A stretch of DNA of 64,000 nt from Azospirillum agricola (GCF_017876095.1 NZ_JAGINM010000012.1:1-64000); one strand, 5' to 3'; shown: positions 46,647 to 55,352, counted from the stretch's first letter. Notes: generated by a model from the letters alone, not told the origin. Made by a program: numbers and translations.

Positions 46647-47756
46647 TCAGAGCCGCTCGGGCGCGAGGTCGCCCTCCAGCGCCAGCAGGGCTTCGAGCAA
46701 GAAGTAGTCGCCCCAGATCAGCTCGTGGGCGATGGCGACGCCGTTGCGCTTGTTGAAGCAGCCTTCGGTCAGGATGCCGGGCTGGCGCGTGTCGCCGGGG
46801 GCGGTCGGCGTCAGGTAGCCGTTCACCAGCGCATCCACCGACTTGCGCGCCGCCGTCTCGTAGCGCTCGCGGTGCTCGGGGATCAGCGCCGCCAGCTTCA
46901 GCAGGGCGGCGGCGCCGATGGCGGTCGCCGAGCTGTCGCGTTCGGTCACCGGGATCGCCGGGTCGTCGAAGTCCCAGAAGGCCACGCCGTCGGCGGGGAT
47001 GTTGGCGAGCCACCAGTCGGCGACGCGGACGGCGTCGGCGCGGAACTCCGCCTCGCCGCGCGCCAGCGCCTGGGCCAGCCCGATCATCGCCCAGCCCTGC
47101 GCGCGTCCCCAGGTGCTGTTCTCGTGGATGCCCTTGTGGGTGTAGCGGCGCAGCAGGGCTCCGGTCCCGGGATCGAAGCTGGCCGACTGGCAGACCGACC
47201 CGTCGTCGCGCACGCACAGCGCGATGTGCTGGCGCAGATGGTCGCGGGCGATGGCCGCCGCGTCGGCGCCCTGGGACAGCAGCAGCGCGACGGTTCCCGG
47301 CAGGGCGTCGATGTTGGCCTCGTTCGCGCCGACGTCGGAGGCCTCCTCCGCCTCGGTGCCGAGCGGGATCAGCCGGGCGCGCGGGTTGTGCATCCGCACC
47401 AGCCCGGCGGCGCCGGCGGCGGCCAGCTCGCGGGCCACCGGATCCGCGAACAGGACGTCGCCGATGCCGGCGCCGTACCAGAACAGGAAACCCTTGAAGA
47501 CGGAGTTGGAGTCCGCGCGGACGCGCAGCCGCGACGCCCAATCGCGGGCATGGTCGCGGTAGGCCGCATCGCCGGTGCGCAGCGCGGCGAGCCACAGCAT
47601 GCCGCACCAGAAACCGCCGGTCCAATCGCCGGCCGGGCTGCGCACCCACACGCCGTCGGCCGGATCGGCGTAATGGGGAAAGCCCGGACCGGGCTGGGCC
47701 AGGGTGGAGTCGACGCGCGCCAGCACGCGCGCGATGGCGTCGGTTCGATCGATCAT
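46647..47756 (-). CDS. Glycoside hydrolase family 88-like unsaturated uronyl hydrolase
   Basis: The product is 369 residues from the ATG at 47756, preceded by AGAGGAAAC. An (alpha/alpha)6-barrel pattern is seen: DWTGGFWCGMLWLA, SNSVFKGFLFWYG, EANIDALPGTVALL and STWGRAQGWAMIGLAQAL, with likely catalytic Asp residues in the first and in DVGANEANID. It lacks a signal peptide, so it acts in the cytoplasm. GH88 enzymes open unsaturated glucuronyl oligosaccharides, unexpected at the head of an acyl-CoA operon. It is divergent from the LysR gene. A frame extension to 47816 was rejected. Confidence 0.8.
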   Translation of the reverse strand: MIDRTDAIARVLARVDSTLAQPGPGFPHYADPADGVWVRSPAGDWTGGFWCGMLWLAALRTGDAAYRDHARDWASRLRVRADSNSVFKGFLFWYGAGIGDVLFADPVARELAAAGAAGLVRMHNPRARLIPLGTEAEEASDVGANEANIDALPGTVALLLSQGADAAAIARDHLRQHIALCVRDDGSVCQSASFDPGTGALLRRYTHKGIHENSTWGRAQGWAMIGLAQALARGEAEFRADAVRVADWWLANIPADGVAFWDFDDPAIPVTERDSSATAIGAAALLKLAALIPEHRERYETAARKSVDALVNGYLTPTAPGDTRQPGILTEGCFNKRNGVAIAHELIWGDYFLLEALLALEGDLAPERL

Positions 47757-47908
47757 GATGCGTTTCCTCTTGGCGGTTCGGTCGCGCAAACCGTTCTGTC
47801 TGCCGATTGTCCGCAATGCCCTTGTGTCGTGAGGGCGATGATAAGGATTGCTGAAATCAACCGTCCAATATATTATAAACGCGTTATTTATACTTGAAAA
47901 ATATAAGA
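47757..47908. promoter_or_regulatory. Divergent promoter region of the GH88 operon and lysR
   Basis: This 152-bp stretch is strongly AT-rich from about 47860 to 47908. It includes AACGCGTT, a perfect 8-bp palindrome at 47878-47885. LysR-type regulators usually bind such divergent regions and control both themselves and the neighbour. A similar AT-rich stretch occurs at 51297-51339. Confidence 0.5.
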
Positions 47909-48817
47909 ATGGACCTGCGCCACCTCCGTTACTTCGTCGCGGTCGCGGAAGAGCTCAGCTTCACGCGGGCGGCCGAACGGCTGCACATCGCCCAGCCGCC
48001 GCTCAGCCAGCAGATCCGCCAGTTGGAGGACGAACTCGGCGTATCCCTGCTGTACCGGACGCGCCGTCACGTCGAGCTGACCGACAGCGGGCGGATCTAT
48101 CTGGACCTGGCCCGGCAGATTCTGCGGTCGGTCGAAGCGGCGGCGGTGCAGGCCCAGCGCGCCCAGCGCGGCGAGATCGGGCAGCTGGCGGTCGGATTCT
48201 TCGAGCACACCTCCTACACCGTGCTGCCGCCGATCCTGCGCGCCTATCGCGAACGCTATCCGATGGTCGACGTGCAACTGCGCTGGTTTCCGGTCGTCGA
48301 TCAGGTCGACGCCCTGCTGCGCGGGGACATCGACGTCTCGTTCCTACGGCCGGTCTTCACGTCCGACGACATCACGAGCGAAACCCTGCTCAAGGAACCC
48401 TTCGTGCTCGCCGTTCCGTCGGACCATCCCTTCGCGGAGCTGGAGACCGTGCCGTTCGCCGACTGCGCGTCGGAAAGCTTCATCATCTACAGCCAGAAAT
48501 CGGCCCCGGACTTTCACGGCATGATCGCGGGCATGTGCGCCGCGGCCGGTTTCGCTCCCAGGGTCGCGGTGGAGGTGGCGCAGGTCTACACCGCGCTCGG
48601 GCTGGTCAGCTCGGGCGCCGGGATCGCGTTCGTGCCGTCCGCCGTGCGCCGGGTGCATTTCGAGCAGGTCGTCTACAAGACCCTGTCGGGTGACGACGCC
48701 CGGATCGAGGTGCTGTTGGGATGGACGCAACGCACCCCATCCCCCTTGTTGAAAGCCTTCATCGAAACGGCGAAAACGGTCGTGCGCGGCATGAACGCGC
48801 CGCGCGCCGCCGGATGA
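47909..48817 (+). CDS. LysR-family transcriptional regulator
   Basis: The product is 302 residues from the ATG at 47909. The N-terminal winged helix is MDLRHLRYFVAVAEELSFTR then AAERLHIAQPPLSQQIRQLE. The C-terminal effector domain follows from about residue 90, with AVGFFEHTSYTVLPPILRAY. It is divergent from the GH88/acyl-CoA operon and is its probable regulator; the inducer is unknown. An upstream TTG at 47894 is a less likely start. A strong hairpin follows its stop. Confidence 0.92.
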   Translation: MDLRHLRYFVAVAEELSFTRAAERLHIAQPPLSQQIRQLEDELGVSLLYRTRRHVELTDSGRIYLDLARQILRSVEAAAVQAQRAQRGEIGQLAVGFFEHTSYTVLPPILRAYRERYPMVDVQLRWFPVVDQVDALLRGDIDVSFLRPVFTSDDITSETLLKEPFVLAVPSDHPFAELETVPFADCASESFIIYSQKSAPDFHGMIAGMCAAAGFAPRVAVEVAQVYTALGLVSSGAGIAFVPSAVRRVHFEQVVYKTLSGDDARIEVLLGWTQRTPSPLLKAFIETAKTVVRGMNAPRAAG

Positions 48818-48830
48818 CGGAACACGAAAG

Positions 48831-48860
48831 CGCCCGCCAGGCGTCGCGGCCTGGCGGGCG
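48831..48860. terminator. Bidirectional hairpin terminator
   Basis: CGCCCGCCAGGC and GCCTGGCGGGCG form a perfect 12-bp stem around a 6-base loop (GTCGCG). It lies between the convergent lysR and substrate-binding protein genes, 13 and 22 bp from their stops. The flanking A/T tracts are short, so termination may be imperfect, but symmetry and position are clear. Confidence 0.75.
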
Positions 48861-48882
48861 TGATGCGGTGTGACGTCGGGTC

Positions 48883-50097
48883 CTACTTCCTGACCAGCGG
48901 GCAGCCGCCGTCCTCCAGCGGACGGAAGGCCTCCTCGGCCGGGATCGTGGCGCGCAGCTTGTAGAAGTCGCCCGGCCCCTTGGATTCGGACGGCTTCTTG
49001 ACCTCGAACAGATAGAGCGGGTGGGTCTTGCGGCCGTCGGCGCGGATGGTGCCCTTGCCGAACAGCGGATCGTCGGTCGGCGTCGCCTTCATCGCCGCGA
49101 CCAGCTTGGCGCCGTCGCCGTCCTCCTTCAGGGCCGCCACCGTCTTCAGATAATGGGTCACCGCCGAATAGACGCCGGCCTGGGCGCTGGTCGGGAACGA
49201 GCCCCGGTTGGCGGCGGTGAAGGCCTGGGCGAACTTGCGGTTCTCGTCCGTCATGTCCCAGTACCAGGCTTCGGTCAGGATCAGGCCCTGCGCGGCGTTC
49301 AGCCCCAGCGCCTGCACGTCGCTCATGAACACCAGCAGGCCGGCGAGATTCTGGCCGCCCTGGGTGATGCCGAACTCCGCCGCCTGCTTGATGGCGTTGA
49401 TGGTGTCGCCGCCGGCGTTGGCGAGGCCGATGATCTTGGCCTTTGATGCCTGCGCCTGGAGCAGGAAGGAGGAAAAATCGGCGCCGGGGAAGGGGTGCCG
49501 GATCTTGCCCAGGACCTTGCCGCCGTTCCGGAGGACGACGGCCTCGGTGTCGCGCTCCAGCGCGTGGCCGAAGGCGTAGTCGGCGGTCAGGAAGTACCAG
49601 CTGTCGCCGCCGGTCTTCACCACGGTCTTGCCGGTGCCGTTGGCCAGGGCCCAGGTGTCGTAGGTCCAGTGGATCGAGTTGGCGGTGCAGGCGGTGCCCG
49701 TCAGGTCGGCGGTCCCGCCGCCCGAGACGATCATCACCTTGTTCTTTTCCTTGACCACTTGGTTGACCGCGAGGATCACCGAGGAGGTCGGCACGTCGAC
49801 GATCATGTCGATCTTGTCGACGTCGATCCACTTGCGGGCGATGCTCGACCCGATGTCGGGCTTGTTCTGATGGTCGGCGGCCACGACCTCGACCTTCAGC
49901 CCGTGCTTTTCAGGCTGGAAATCCTCGACGGCCTTCTTGGCCGCCCAGATCGATCCCGGTCCGGACAGTCCGGCGTAGATGCCGGACTGGTCGTTCAGCA
50001 CGCCGATGCGGACGACGCCGTCGGTGATCTCGGCGTGCGCCGTGCCGAGGCTCAGCAGAGCGCCGACGCACAGGCCGATGGAACTGCCCTTCAACAT
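48883..50097 (-). CDS. Periplasmic binding protein of a branched-chain amino-acid/amide-type ABC transporter
   Basis: The product is 404 residues with a signal peptide (MLKGSSIGLCVGALLSLGTA, cleaved near HA). The mature protein starts VVRIGVLNDQSGIYAGLSGP and shows VDVPTSSVILAVNQVVKEKN, features of LivJ-like type I binding proteins. Its transporter genes upstream are reduced to fragments, so it may be an orphan. The ligand is unknown. Confidence 0.9.
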   Translation of the reverse strand: MLKGSSIGLCVGALLSLGTAHAEITDGVVRIGVLNDQSGIYAGLSGPGSIWAAKKAVEDFQPEKHGLKVEVVAADHQNKPDIGSSIARKWIDVDKIDMIVDVPTSSVILAVNQVVKEKNKVMIVSGGGTADLTGTACTANSIHWTYDTWALANGTGKTVVKTGGDSWYFLTADYAFGHALERDTEAVVLRNGGKVLGKIRHPFPGADFSSFLLQAQASKAKIIGLANAGGDTINAIKQAAEFGITQGGQNLAGLLVFMSDVQALGLNAAQGLILTEAWYWDMTDENRKFAQAFTAANRGSFPTSAQAGVYSAVTHYLKTVAALKEDGDGAKLVAAMKATPTDDPLFGKGTIRADGRKTHPLYLFEVKKPSESKGPGDFYKLRATIPAEEAFRPLEDGGCPLVRK

Positions 50098-50143
50098 GGC
50101 TTCCTCCCTTTTGGATGTGTTTGTGGATGGCGCGCGGAGCGCC

Positions 50144-50760
50144 TCATCCGCCGTCGGCGGATCCGGATCGCGCGTCGCCCAGAACGCGGCGGCGCAGCTC
50201 GTTCAACTCTCCGGCGATGCCGCGCCGGAAGGTCAGGACACACAGGATGAAGATCACCCCGATGATGATGGTGACGAAGGAACCGACCTTGTCGGCCAGC
50301 CCGTTCTGGAGCACGACGACGACGCCGGCTCCCAGCATCGGGCCGATCACGGTGCCGACGCCGCCCAGCAGCGTCATCAGCACCACCTCGCCCGACACGT
50401 GCCAATGGACGTCGGCCAGCGTCGCGAACTTGAACACCAGCACCTTGGCGGCGCCGGCCAGCCCGGCCGACAGCACGAAGGCGAGCAGCTTGTAGCGCGC
50501 GATGTCGTAGCCGAGCGAGGTCACCCGCGCCTCGTTCTCGCGGATCGCCTTCAGGATCTCGCCGAAGGGCGAGTGGATGGCGCGGTGGATCACCCACAGC
50601 CCGAAGATGGTGATGGCCAGAACCACGTAATAGAGCGTGGTGTCGTCGGACAGGTCGAGGCCGAACAGGGTGCCGCGCGGCACGCCCTGCAAGCCGTCCT
50701 CGCCGCCGGTGAACGGCGCCTTCAGGAAGACGAAGAACATCATCTGGGCGGCGACCGGTT
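50144..50760 (-). pseudogene. livM fragment: C-terminal part of a branched-chain permease
   Basis: About 205 codons remain: AQMMFFVFLKAPFTGGEDGL, then helices YYVVLAITIFGLWVIHRAI, KLLAFVLSAGLAGAAKVLVF and IGPMLGAGVVVVLQNGL, with the EAA-type loop ENEARVTSLGYDIARYKLLA. The N-terminal helices are absent. The sequence passes directly into the livG fragment at about 50755, so the gene has no start of its own. Confidence 0.85.
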
Positions 50761-51114
50761 GGACTTCCAAAAATGGAGGGAGGTGCCGAGACCGCGCTGC
50801 ATGGCCACGCGGACATTCTGCAAGGCTGTCAGATGCGGAAACACCGCCGAGATTTGAAAGGAGCGCACGATGCCCCGGCGCGCGACCTGGGCCGGTTTTT
50901 CATCGGTGATGTCAGTCCCGTTGAACAGAATCCGGCCGCGGGTCGGTTCCAGAAACTTGGTGAGCAGATTGAAGCAGGTCGTCTTGCCGGCGCCGTTGGG
51001 TCCGATCAGCGCGTGGATGTGCCCGCGCCGGATGTTGAGATCGACGCGGTTGACGGCTGTGAAACCCTTGAATTCCTTGGTCATGCCATAGATCTGAAGG
51101 ACGAAGTCGTCCAT
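50740..51114 (-). pseudogene. livG fragment: N-terminal part of a branched-chain ABC ATPase
   Basis: From the ATG at 51114 the frame gives about 118 LivG residues: MTKEFKGFTAVNRVDLNIRR, Walker A GPNGAGKTTCFNLL, and RRGIVRSFQISAVFPHLTAL (Q-loop). Homology stops at LGTSLHFWKS, after which a few codons of livM read out of frame to a stop at 50740. The ABC signature and Walker B are missing. The transporter cannot work as encoded here. Confidence 0.88.
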
Positions 51115-51170
51115 GGCGCTTCCTCTTTCCATCCCGCTTTGTCTTCCCCAGCGCAAGAGGGCGCATGTAA

Positions 51171-51206
51171 CGCGACAACTGTGGCCATTGGTTCACAGTT
51201 GTCGCG
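51171..51206 (-). promoter_or_regulatory. 13-bp perfect inverted repeat upstream of the livG fragment
   Basis: CGCGACAACTGTG and CACAGTTGTCGCG form perfect 13-bp arms around a 10-bp centre (GCCATTGGTT). It lies 57 bp upstream of the livG start codon. There is no T-tract after either arm, so an operator for a dimeric regulator is likelier than a terminator. Confidence 0.55.
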
Positions 51207-51500
51207 CGAGAATCGCCAGCACCCGGTGAGTGAGAATTGCTGGCTTTCAGGATTGTTTGTACGAAAAGACTGTAGGACAGAGGGTGGAGCGCCACAAATA
51301 TATTATTAGTATTTTATTTATATCGGTTTCATATAAGGACTCGCCCATCGACACCAAACCGAGCCCCGCCGCGCGGATCGCCGCATGGTCCGGGCATCGG
51401 TCGCTGTTTCCTGGGTCCGGGGCTTGGTTCAGGCGGTGCGGTCGCCGAGATGGACGGCCTTCACGTCGTTGTGGGCCGGGCATGGTCAGCGGGTGGAGGG
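51207..51500. other. Intergenic stretch without an intact gene
   Basis: No intact gene is seen. It includes an unusually AT-rich strip at 51293-51339 that resembles the lysR promoter strip at 47866-47908 (roughly 28 of 43 positions without gaps). It may be the relic of a duplicated regulator promoter, or just base-composition similarity. Confidence 0.35.
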
Positions 51501-51588
51501 GGTGGCCGTTATCGCCGAACGGATTGGTGGCTTGAGCGAGCTGATTCAGAGCGTTGCCAGCTCGACCAACCTGCTGGGGCTGAGCTGA
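51501..51588 (+). pseudogene. Short fragment of a methyl-accepting chemotaxis protein
   Basis: The frame ends AERIGGLSELIQSVASSTNLLGLS then TGA. This matches the run-up to the conserved hairpin of chemoreceptors, usually IxxIxxIAxQTNLLALNA. Only about 25 residues are recognisable. It stops where the binding-protein fragment begins. Confidence 0.45.
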
Positions 51589-51589
51589 T

Positions 51590-51838
51590 GTGGTGGACGG
51601 CCTGATCGAGCGCGACAAGACTCTCGCCGCCCGCGCCTATCTGGCCGAGGAGTCGAGCAAGCTGAGCGAAGCCGACGTGCTGGCGCTGTTGAACAACCCG
51701 GACATCACCCATTCCTTCGTGCCCTACAACACCGGCGTCATCACCGACTTCATGCACCGGGTCGGCTCCATCAAGAACAAGCCGGCCTCGTGGAGGGACT
51801 ATGCCTTCTCCGACCTGCACGGCGAGGCCGGGAGTTGA
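51590..51838 (+). pseudogene. C-terminal fragment of a substrate-binding protein
   Basis: The 82 codons read LIERDKTLAARAYLAEESSK, then NNPDITHSFVPYNTGVITDF and a C-terminus DYAFSDLHGEAGS. The pattern is that of the last part of nitrate/sulfonate/taurine-type periplasmic proteins (helical C-terminus, then a short tail). There is no signal peptide and no independent ribosome-binding site. Confidence 0.5.
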
Positions 51839-51891
51839 ACGGTCCGGCGGAGACCGGTCTTGCGGACAGGCCATCGCCGCGCGGTGATCTT

Positions 51892-52515
51892 TCAGGCGTA
51901 TGCCGTGGGGGACAGGATGTCCCCGGTCCAGGAGTAGATCGCCAGCAGCGGCTCCTGCGCCGTCCGCATCGCGTGCACGGCCTGCGCCGGGTGGAGAACG
52001 AAATCACCGGGCGGGCGCTGTGTCGTGACGCTGTCCAGAGTCCAGGCGGCGGTGCCCGAGACCACGGCGTACAGTTCCACCGCCGGATGCCGATGGGCCG
52101 GGTAAAGGGTGTCGCGGCCGATGAGGGTGAGGCCGAAGCCGACCCGGTCGCTGTGGATCGGTGCCGCCGGCCCGACGATTTCCGCCCAGGCCATACGGTC
52201 CTGAAGATCCGGAAGGTCGGGGCGCGGCGCGTAGCCGAATCGCCAGGGCAGCCGCCGCGCGACCGGCGTCAGGGCTTCCGTCCAGGCCGGCCCGGCGCGG
52301 CGTGCCGCTTCTGGAATCTGGTGCAGGCTGGGATGATCGTTGGGGGACAGCGCTGTCGTCAGCGGCACCGGCTCCTGCCCGTCGGGGAGAGCGTCCAGCA
52401 CGCGCGCGGCCTCCGCCGCCACGGCGGGGCTGTGCCCGCGGCCGGCGGCGAAGGCGTGCCGCATCACGCGCAGCAGGCGCGGAAGGTCGGGATCGGCCAC
52501 GGCCATCGCCGTCAT
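51892..52515 (-). CDS. Cupin of the dimethylsulfoniopropionate (DMSP) lyase family
   Basis: The product is 207 residues. The cupin motif HRHPAVELY has H141, H143, E147 and Y149 in the HxHxxxExY arrangement of DddL/DddQ-type lyases. The second motif PPGDFVLHPAQAVHAMRT supplies H175 and H181, followed by PLLAIYSWTGD. These enzymes split DMSP to dimethyl sulfide and acrylate, though many terrestrial homologues are untested. Its ATG overlaps the stop of a methyltransferase gene, downstream of metQNI. A true DMSP substrate is inferred, not shown; a related sulfonium or sulfone compound is possible. Confidence 0.75.
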   Translation of the reverse strand: MTAMAVADPDLPRLLRVMRHAFAAGRGHSPAVAAEAARVLDALPDGQEPVPLTTALSPNDHPSLHQIPEAARRAGPAWTEALTPVARRLPWRFGYAPRPDLPDLQDRMAWAEIVGPAAPIHSDRVGFGLTLIGRDTLYPAHRHPAVELYAVVSGTAAWTLDSVTTQRPPGDFVLHPAQAVHAMRTAQEPLLAIYSWTGDILSPTAYA

Positions 52516-53495
52516 TCCGCGACCGAATGCAGGACCGCGTAGGTGTGGGCGATCCGCGCGCCGTCATGGTGGGCGGCCAGCGCCGTCTCGGCGTCCAGGC
52601 TGTGCGGGGCGAGGTCCCGTTCGATGGCCTGCGCCTGGAGGGCGGCCTCCTCCGGGGCCAGCCCGGCGAAGGCCCGCTCGACATCCTCGGCGCGGTAGAA
52701 GTGGAACGGGCCGAGTCCGAGCCGTTGCCACTCCGCGTGCCCGGCCAGTACCTCCGGCGCCTCGGCCTGGATCTTCCAGCCATAGGTGAGGAAGGATCCC
52801 CGGTAGCCCGCCCGCTCGGCCATGTCGAGGAAACGCTGCAACGGCACCCGCGCGCCCAGCATCGACAGCACGGCGCCGCCGGGCGCGAGAAACTCCCGCG
52901 CCTGCACCAGCGCCACATAATGGAGGGTCAGCAGGGCGTTGCGCACCGCCGCCGGCACGGCCTCCGGGCGCGGCGGGACGAAGCTCGAACTCTTGCGCCT
53001 CTCGGCCAGCCGGGAATCGTCGTCGATCGGCAGGTTGGGCAGATTCTCGTAGATCACGTCGAAGCGCAGCCCGTCCTGCGCGGCGGCGGCGGCCAGCGGG
53101 GCCAGCAGGTCGCCGGTTCCCGCCAGCAGGTGGATGGCTCCGCTGTCGCGCAGGTTGGTCAGGATGTTGCCGCGCGCCGAGGCGACCACCTCCTCGTGCA
53201 GGTCGGTGATCCCGACCAGCGTTGCTCCCAGCAGCTCGATGGCGGCGAGCGCGTCCAGCCCGGTGCCGGTGCCGATGGAGCAGAAGCCCGGCGACCCTCC
53301 CGCGCCCCGGCGCCCGGCCAACAGACGGAAGGCGGGGGTCGCCACGCTCGACACCCAATCCGCCTGGAGATCGTCGAGATAGGGGGGAAAGCTGCGTTCG
53401 GTGACGGTGACCGACAGGCGGTCGTGCAGCCGCGCGGGTGCCGCGAGGCCGAAATAGCGCGCGGCGTCGATGGACAGGCTGCGGGGCTGGATCAT
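52512..53495 (-). CDS. SAM-dependent methyltransferase, possible methionine S-methyltransferase (MmtN-like)
   Basis: The product is 327 residues. Motif I is FCSIGTGTGLDALAAIE (75-79 GTGTG), then LVGITDLHEEVVASARGNI. The substrate-site motif is IYENLPNLPID (about 148-158), and the fold ends with APGGAVLSMLGARVPLQRFL. This layout, with an NLPNLP in place of the usual NPPY and a following RRKSSSF segment, resembles the N-terminal domain of plant methionine S-methyltransferase and bacterial MmtN, the first step of one DMSP pathway. The resemblance is from memory of the families. It lies 50 bp after metI and overlaps the DMSP-lyase-like gene. The ATG at 53495 was chosen since the homologous part starts there. 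Confidence 0.6.
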   Translation of the reverse strand: MIQPRSLSIDAARYFGLAAPARLHDRLSVTVTERSFPPYLDDLQADWVSSVATPAFRLLAGRRGAGGSPGFCSIGTGTGLDALAAIELLGATLVGITDLHEEVVASARGNILTNLRDSGAIHLLAGTGDLLAPLAAAAAQDGLRFDVIYENLPNLPIDDDSRLAERRKSSSFVPPRPEAVPAAVRNALLTLHYVALVQAREFLAPGGAVLSMLGARVPLQRFLDMAERAGYRGSFLTYGWKIQAEAPEVLAGHAEWQRLGLGPFHFYRAEDVERAFAGLAPEEAALQAQAIERDLAPHSLDAETALAAHHDGARIAHTYAVLHSVAE

Positions 53496-53545
53496 GGAAG
53501 GGCTCCGGCGGAAGGAAGGGCGGCGGAAGGGAATGGGCGGGAGGA

Positions 53546-54202
53546 TCAGCGGCGGTGGTCGACCCGCCGCGAGAGCCATTCGCCGCCGAATTGCACCGAG
53601 GTCACCAGCACGATCAGGATCACGATGATCTCGAACAGCACCCGGGTCTCGTAGCGCTCGTAGCCGTAGCGGATGGCGAGGTCGCCCAAGCCTCCCGCTC
53701 CGACCGCGCCGGCCATCGCCGAGGCGTTGATCATCGCGATCACGCAGACCGTCATGCCGCCGACGATGCCGGGCAGCGCCTCGGGCAGGATGACGTGGCG
53801 CACGATGTGCCGGCGGCGGAAGCCCATGGCGCGGGCGGCCTCGATCAGTCCGTGGTCGACCTCGTTCAGGCTGACCTGGGCGACACGGGTGTAGAAGGCG
53901 ATCAGGTGGATGCTGAGCGGCACCACCGCCGCCCAGGTGCCGAGCGTGGTGCCGACGATCATCCGGGTGAAGGGCAGCAGCGCCACCAGCAGGATGATGA
54001 AGGGGATCGCCCGGAAGACGTTGACCACCACCGACAGCCCCTTGTTGAGGCGGGGCCGCGGGTAGAGGCCGCCGGGCGCGGTGGCGACCAGCAGCAGGGC
54101 CAGCGTCAGGCCGCTGGCGATGGCGATGGTCACCGAGACGCCGACCATCGTGATGGTCTCGCCAAAGGCGCGCAGGTAGCGCTCAAACATTGTCGGCGAC
54201 AT
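53546..54202 (-). CDS. metI: Methionine-type ABC transporter permease MetI
   Basis: The product is 218 residues with five predicted membrane helices. The coupling loop has EAARAMGFRRRHIVRHVILPEA (EAA motif, shown in part), and AGAVGAGGLGDLAIRYGYERYE is the conserved MetI C-terminal segment. It forms the membrane channel with MetN. Its start overlaps the end of metN by 20 bp. Confidence 0.93.
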   Translation of the reverse strand: MSPTMFERYLRAFGETITMVGVSVTIAIASGLTLALLLVATAPGGLYPRPRLNKGLSVVVNVFRAIPFIILLVALLPFTRMIVGTTLGTWAAVVPLSIHLIAFYTRVAQVSLNEVDHGLIEAARAMGFRRRHIVRHVILPEALPGIVGGMTVCVIAMINASAMAGAVGAGGLGDLAIRYGYERYETRVLFEIIVILIVLVTSVQFGGEWLSRRVDHRR

Positions 54203-55325
54203 AGCCGAGCACCTTCCAGCTGTCGGGGGTGAAGCGCGCGCCGGCGGCCGAGCGCATGGCGGCGACCGGCACGGCGATCAGCAGGTCGCCCTGGGCGTGG
54301 CCCTGGATGCGGTCGATGCCGCCGTGCAGCAGCCGGGCGTCGGGGGCGAGCGCCAGCAGGCTGGCCAGCGAGACGCCCTCCGGGTGGCTTTCGCCGGTGA
54401 AGCGCAGGGACAGCACCGCGTGGCCGCCGCCTTGCCCGGGTGGTTCGGGCAGCAGCCGGGCGGCGATGTCCTCGGGCAGCCCGCGCCGGAGCGGGCGCAG
54501 CAGGGCCTGGGTGGCGTCGCCCTTCGGCGTGCCGAACACCGACCAGACCGGGCCATGCTCGACGCGCCGCCCGCGGTCGAGCACCATCACCTCGTCGCAG
54601 AGGGCGCGGATCACCGCCATGTCGTGGGTGATCAGCACGATGGTCAGGCCGAGCTTGGCCTTGATGTCGCGCAGCAGCCCGAGGATCGCGTGGGTGGTCT
54701 CGGGATCGAGCGCCGAGGTCGCCTCGTCGCACAGCAGGATCTCCGGCCGGTGGACCAGCGCGCGGGCGATGCCGACGCGCTGCTTCTGCCCGCCCGACAG
54801 CTTGGACGGGTGGACGTCCGCCTTGTCGGCCAGCCCGACGAGGTCGAGCAGCTCCTCCACCCGGCGGCGGGTCTCGACGGCGCCGATTCCGGCGACTCTC
54901 AACGGCAGCCCGACATTCTCCCGCACGGTCTTCGCCGACAGCAGATTGAAATGCTGGAAGATCATGCCGATGCGGCGGCGCAGCCCGACCAGGGCGTCTT
55001 CGTCGAGCGCGCCGACGTCGACGTCGTCGATCAGCACCCGGCCGGCGGTCGGGCGCTCCAGCATGTTGATCGCCCGCAGCAGGGTCGATTTGCCGGCGCC
55101 CGAGCGGCCGATGATGCCGAACACGCTGCCGCGCCGGATGGCGAAGGACTGCTCTTGCAGCGCCTGGACGCCGCCGGGATAGATCTTGCCGACGCCGTCG
55201 AAGCGGATGTGGATCTCCGCCGGCGCGTCCATCGCGCACGGTCTCGTCGGGGCGGTGGTGCCGGCCGGTGCCGCGGCGGTCTTCCGCAGCAGCGCGTTCA
55301 CCGTCCGCCGGATGGGGTTGGGCAT
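54183..55325 (-). CDS. metN: Methionine-type ABC transporter ATPase MetN
   Basis: The product is 380 residues. Walker A is GRSGAGKSTLLRAINML, the signature LSGGQKQRVGIARAL, and Walker B ILLCDEATSALDPE. A C-terminal NIL-type regulatory domain (about 300-380) is present, so transport may be inhibited by the internal substrate as in MetN. The first 31 residues before MDAPAEIHIRF are unusual; a start there (55232) is possible. It overlaps metI. Confidence 0.93.
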   Translation of the reverse strand: MPNPIRRTVNALLRKTAAAPAGTTAPTRPCAMDAPAEIHIRFDGVGKIYPGGVQALQEQSFAIRRGSVFGIIGRSGAGKSTLLRAINMLERPTAGRVLIDDVDVGALDEDALVGLRRRIGMIFQHFNLLSAKTVRENVGLPLRVAGIGAVETRRRVEELLDLVGLADKADVHPSKLSGGQKQRVGIARALVHRPEILLCDEATSALDPETTHAILGLLRDIKAKLGLTIVLITHDMAVIRALCDEVMVLDRGRRVEHGPVWSVFGTPKGDATQALLRPLRRGLPEDIAARLLPEPPGQGGGHAVLSLRFTGESHPEGVSLASLLALAPDARLLHGGIDRIQGHAQGDLLIAVPVAAMRSAAGARFTPDSWKVLGYVADNV

Positions 55326-55352
55326 GGCGCGTGTCCGCTCGGGAAGCCGGGT

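Noticed and set aside
51297..51339. A second copy of the lysR promoter
   Set aside because: About 28 of 43 positions match, but the sequence is very AT-rich and no regulator gene follows; kept only as a comment.
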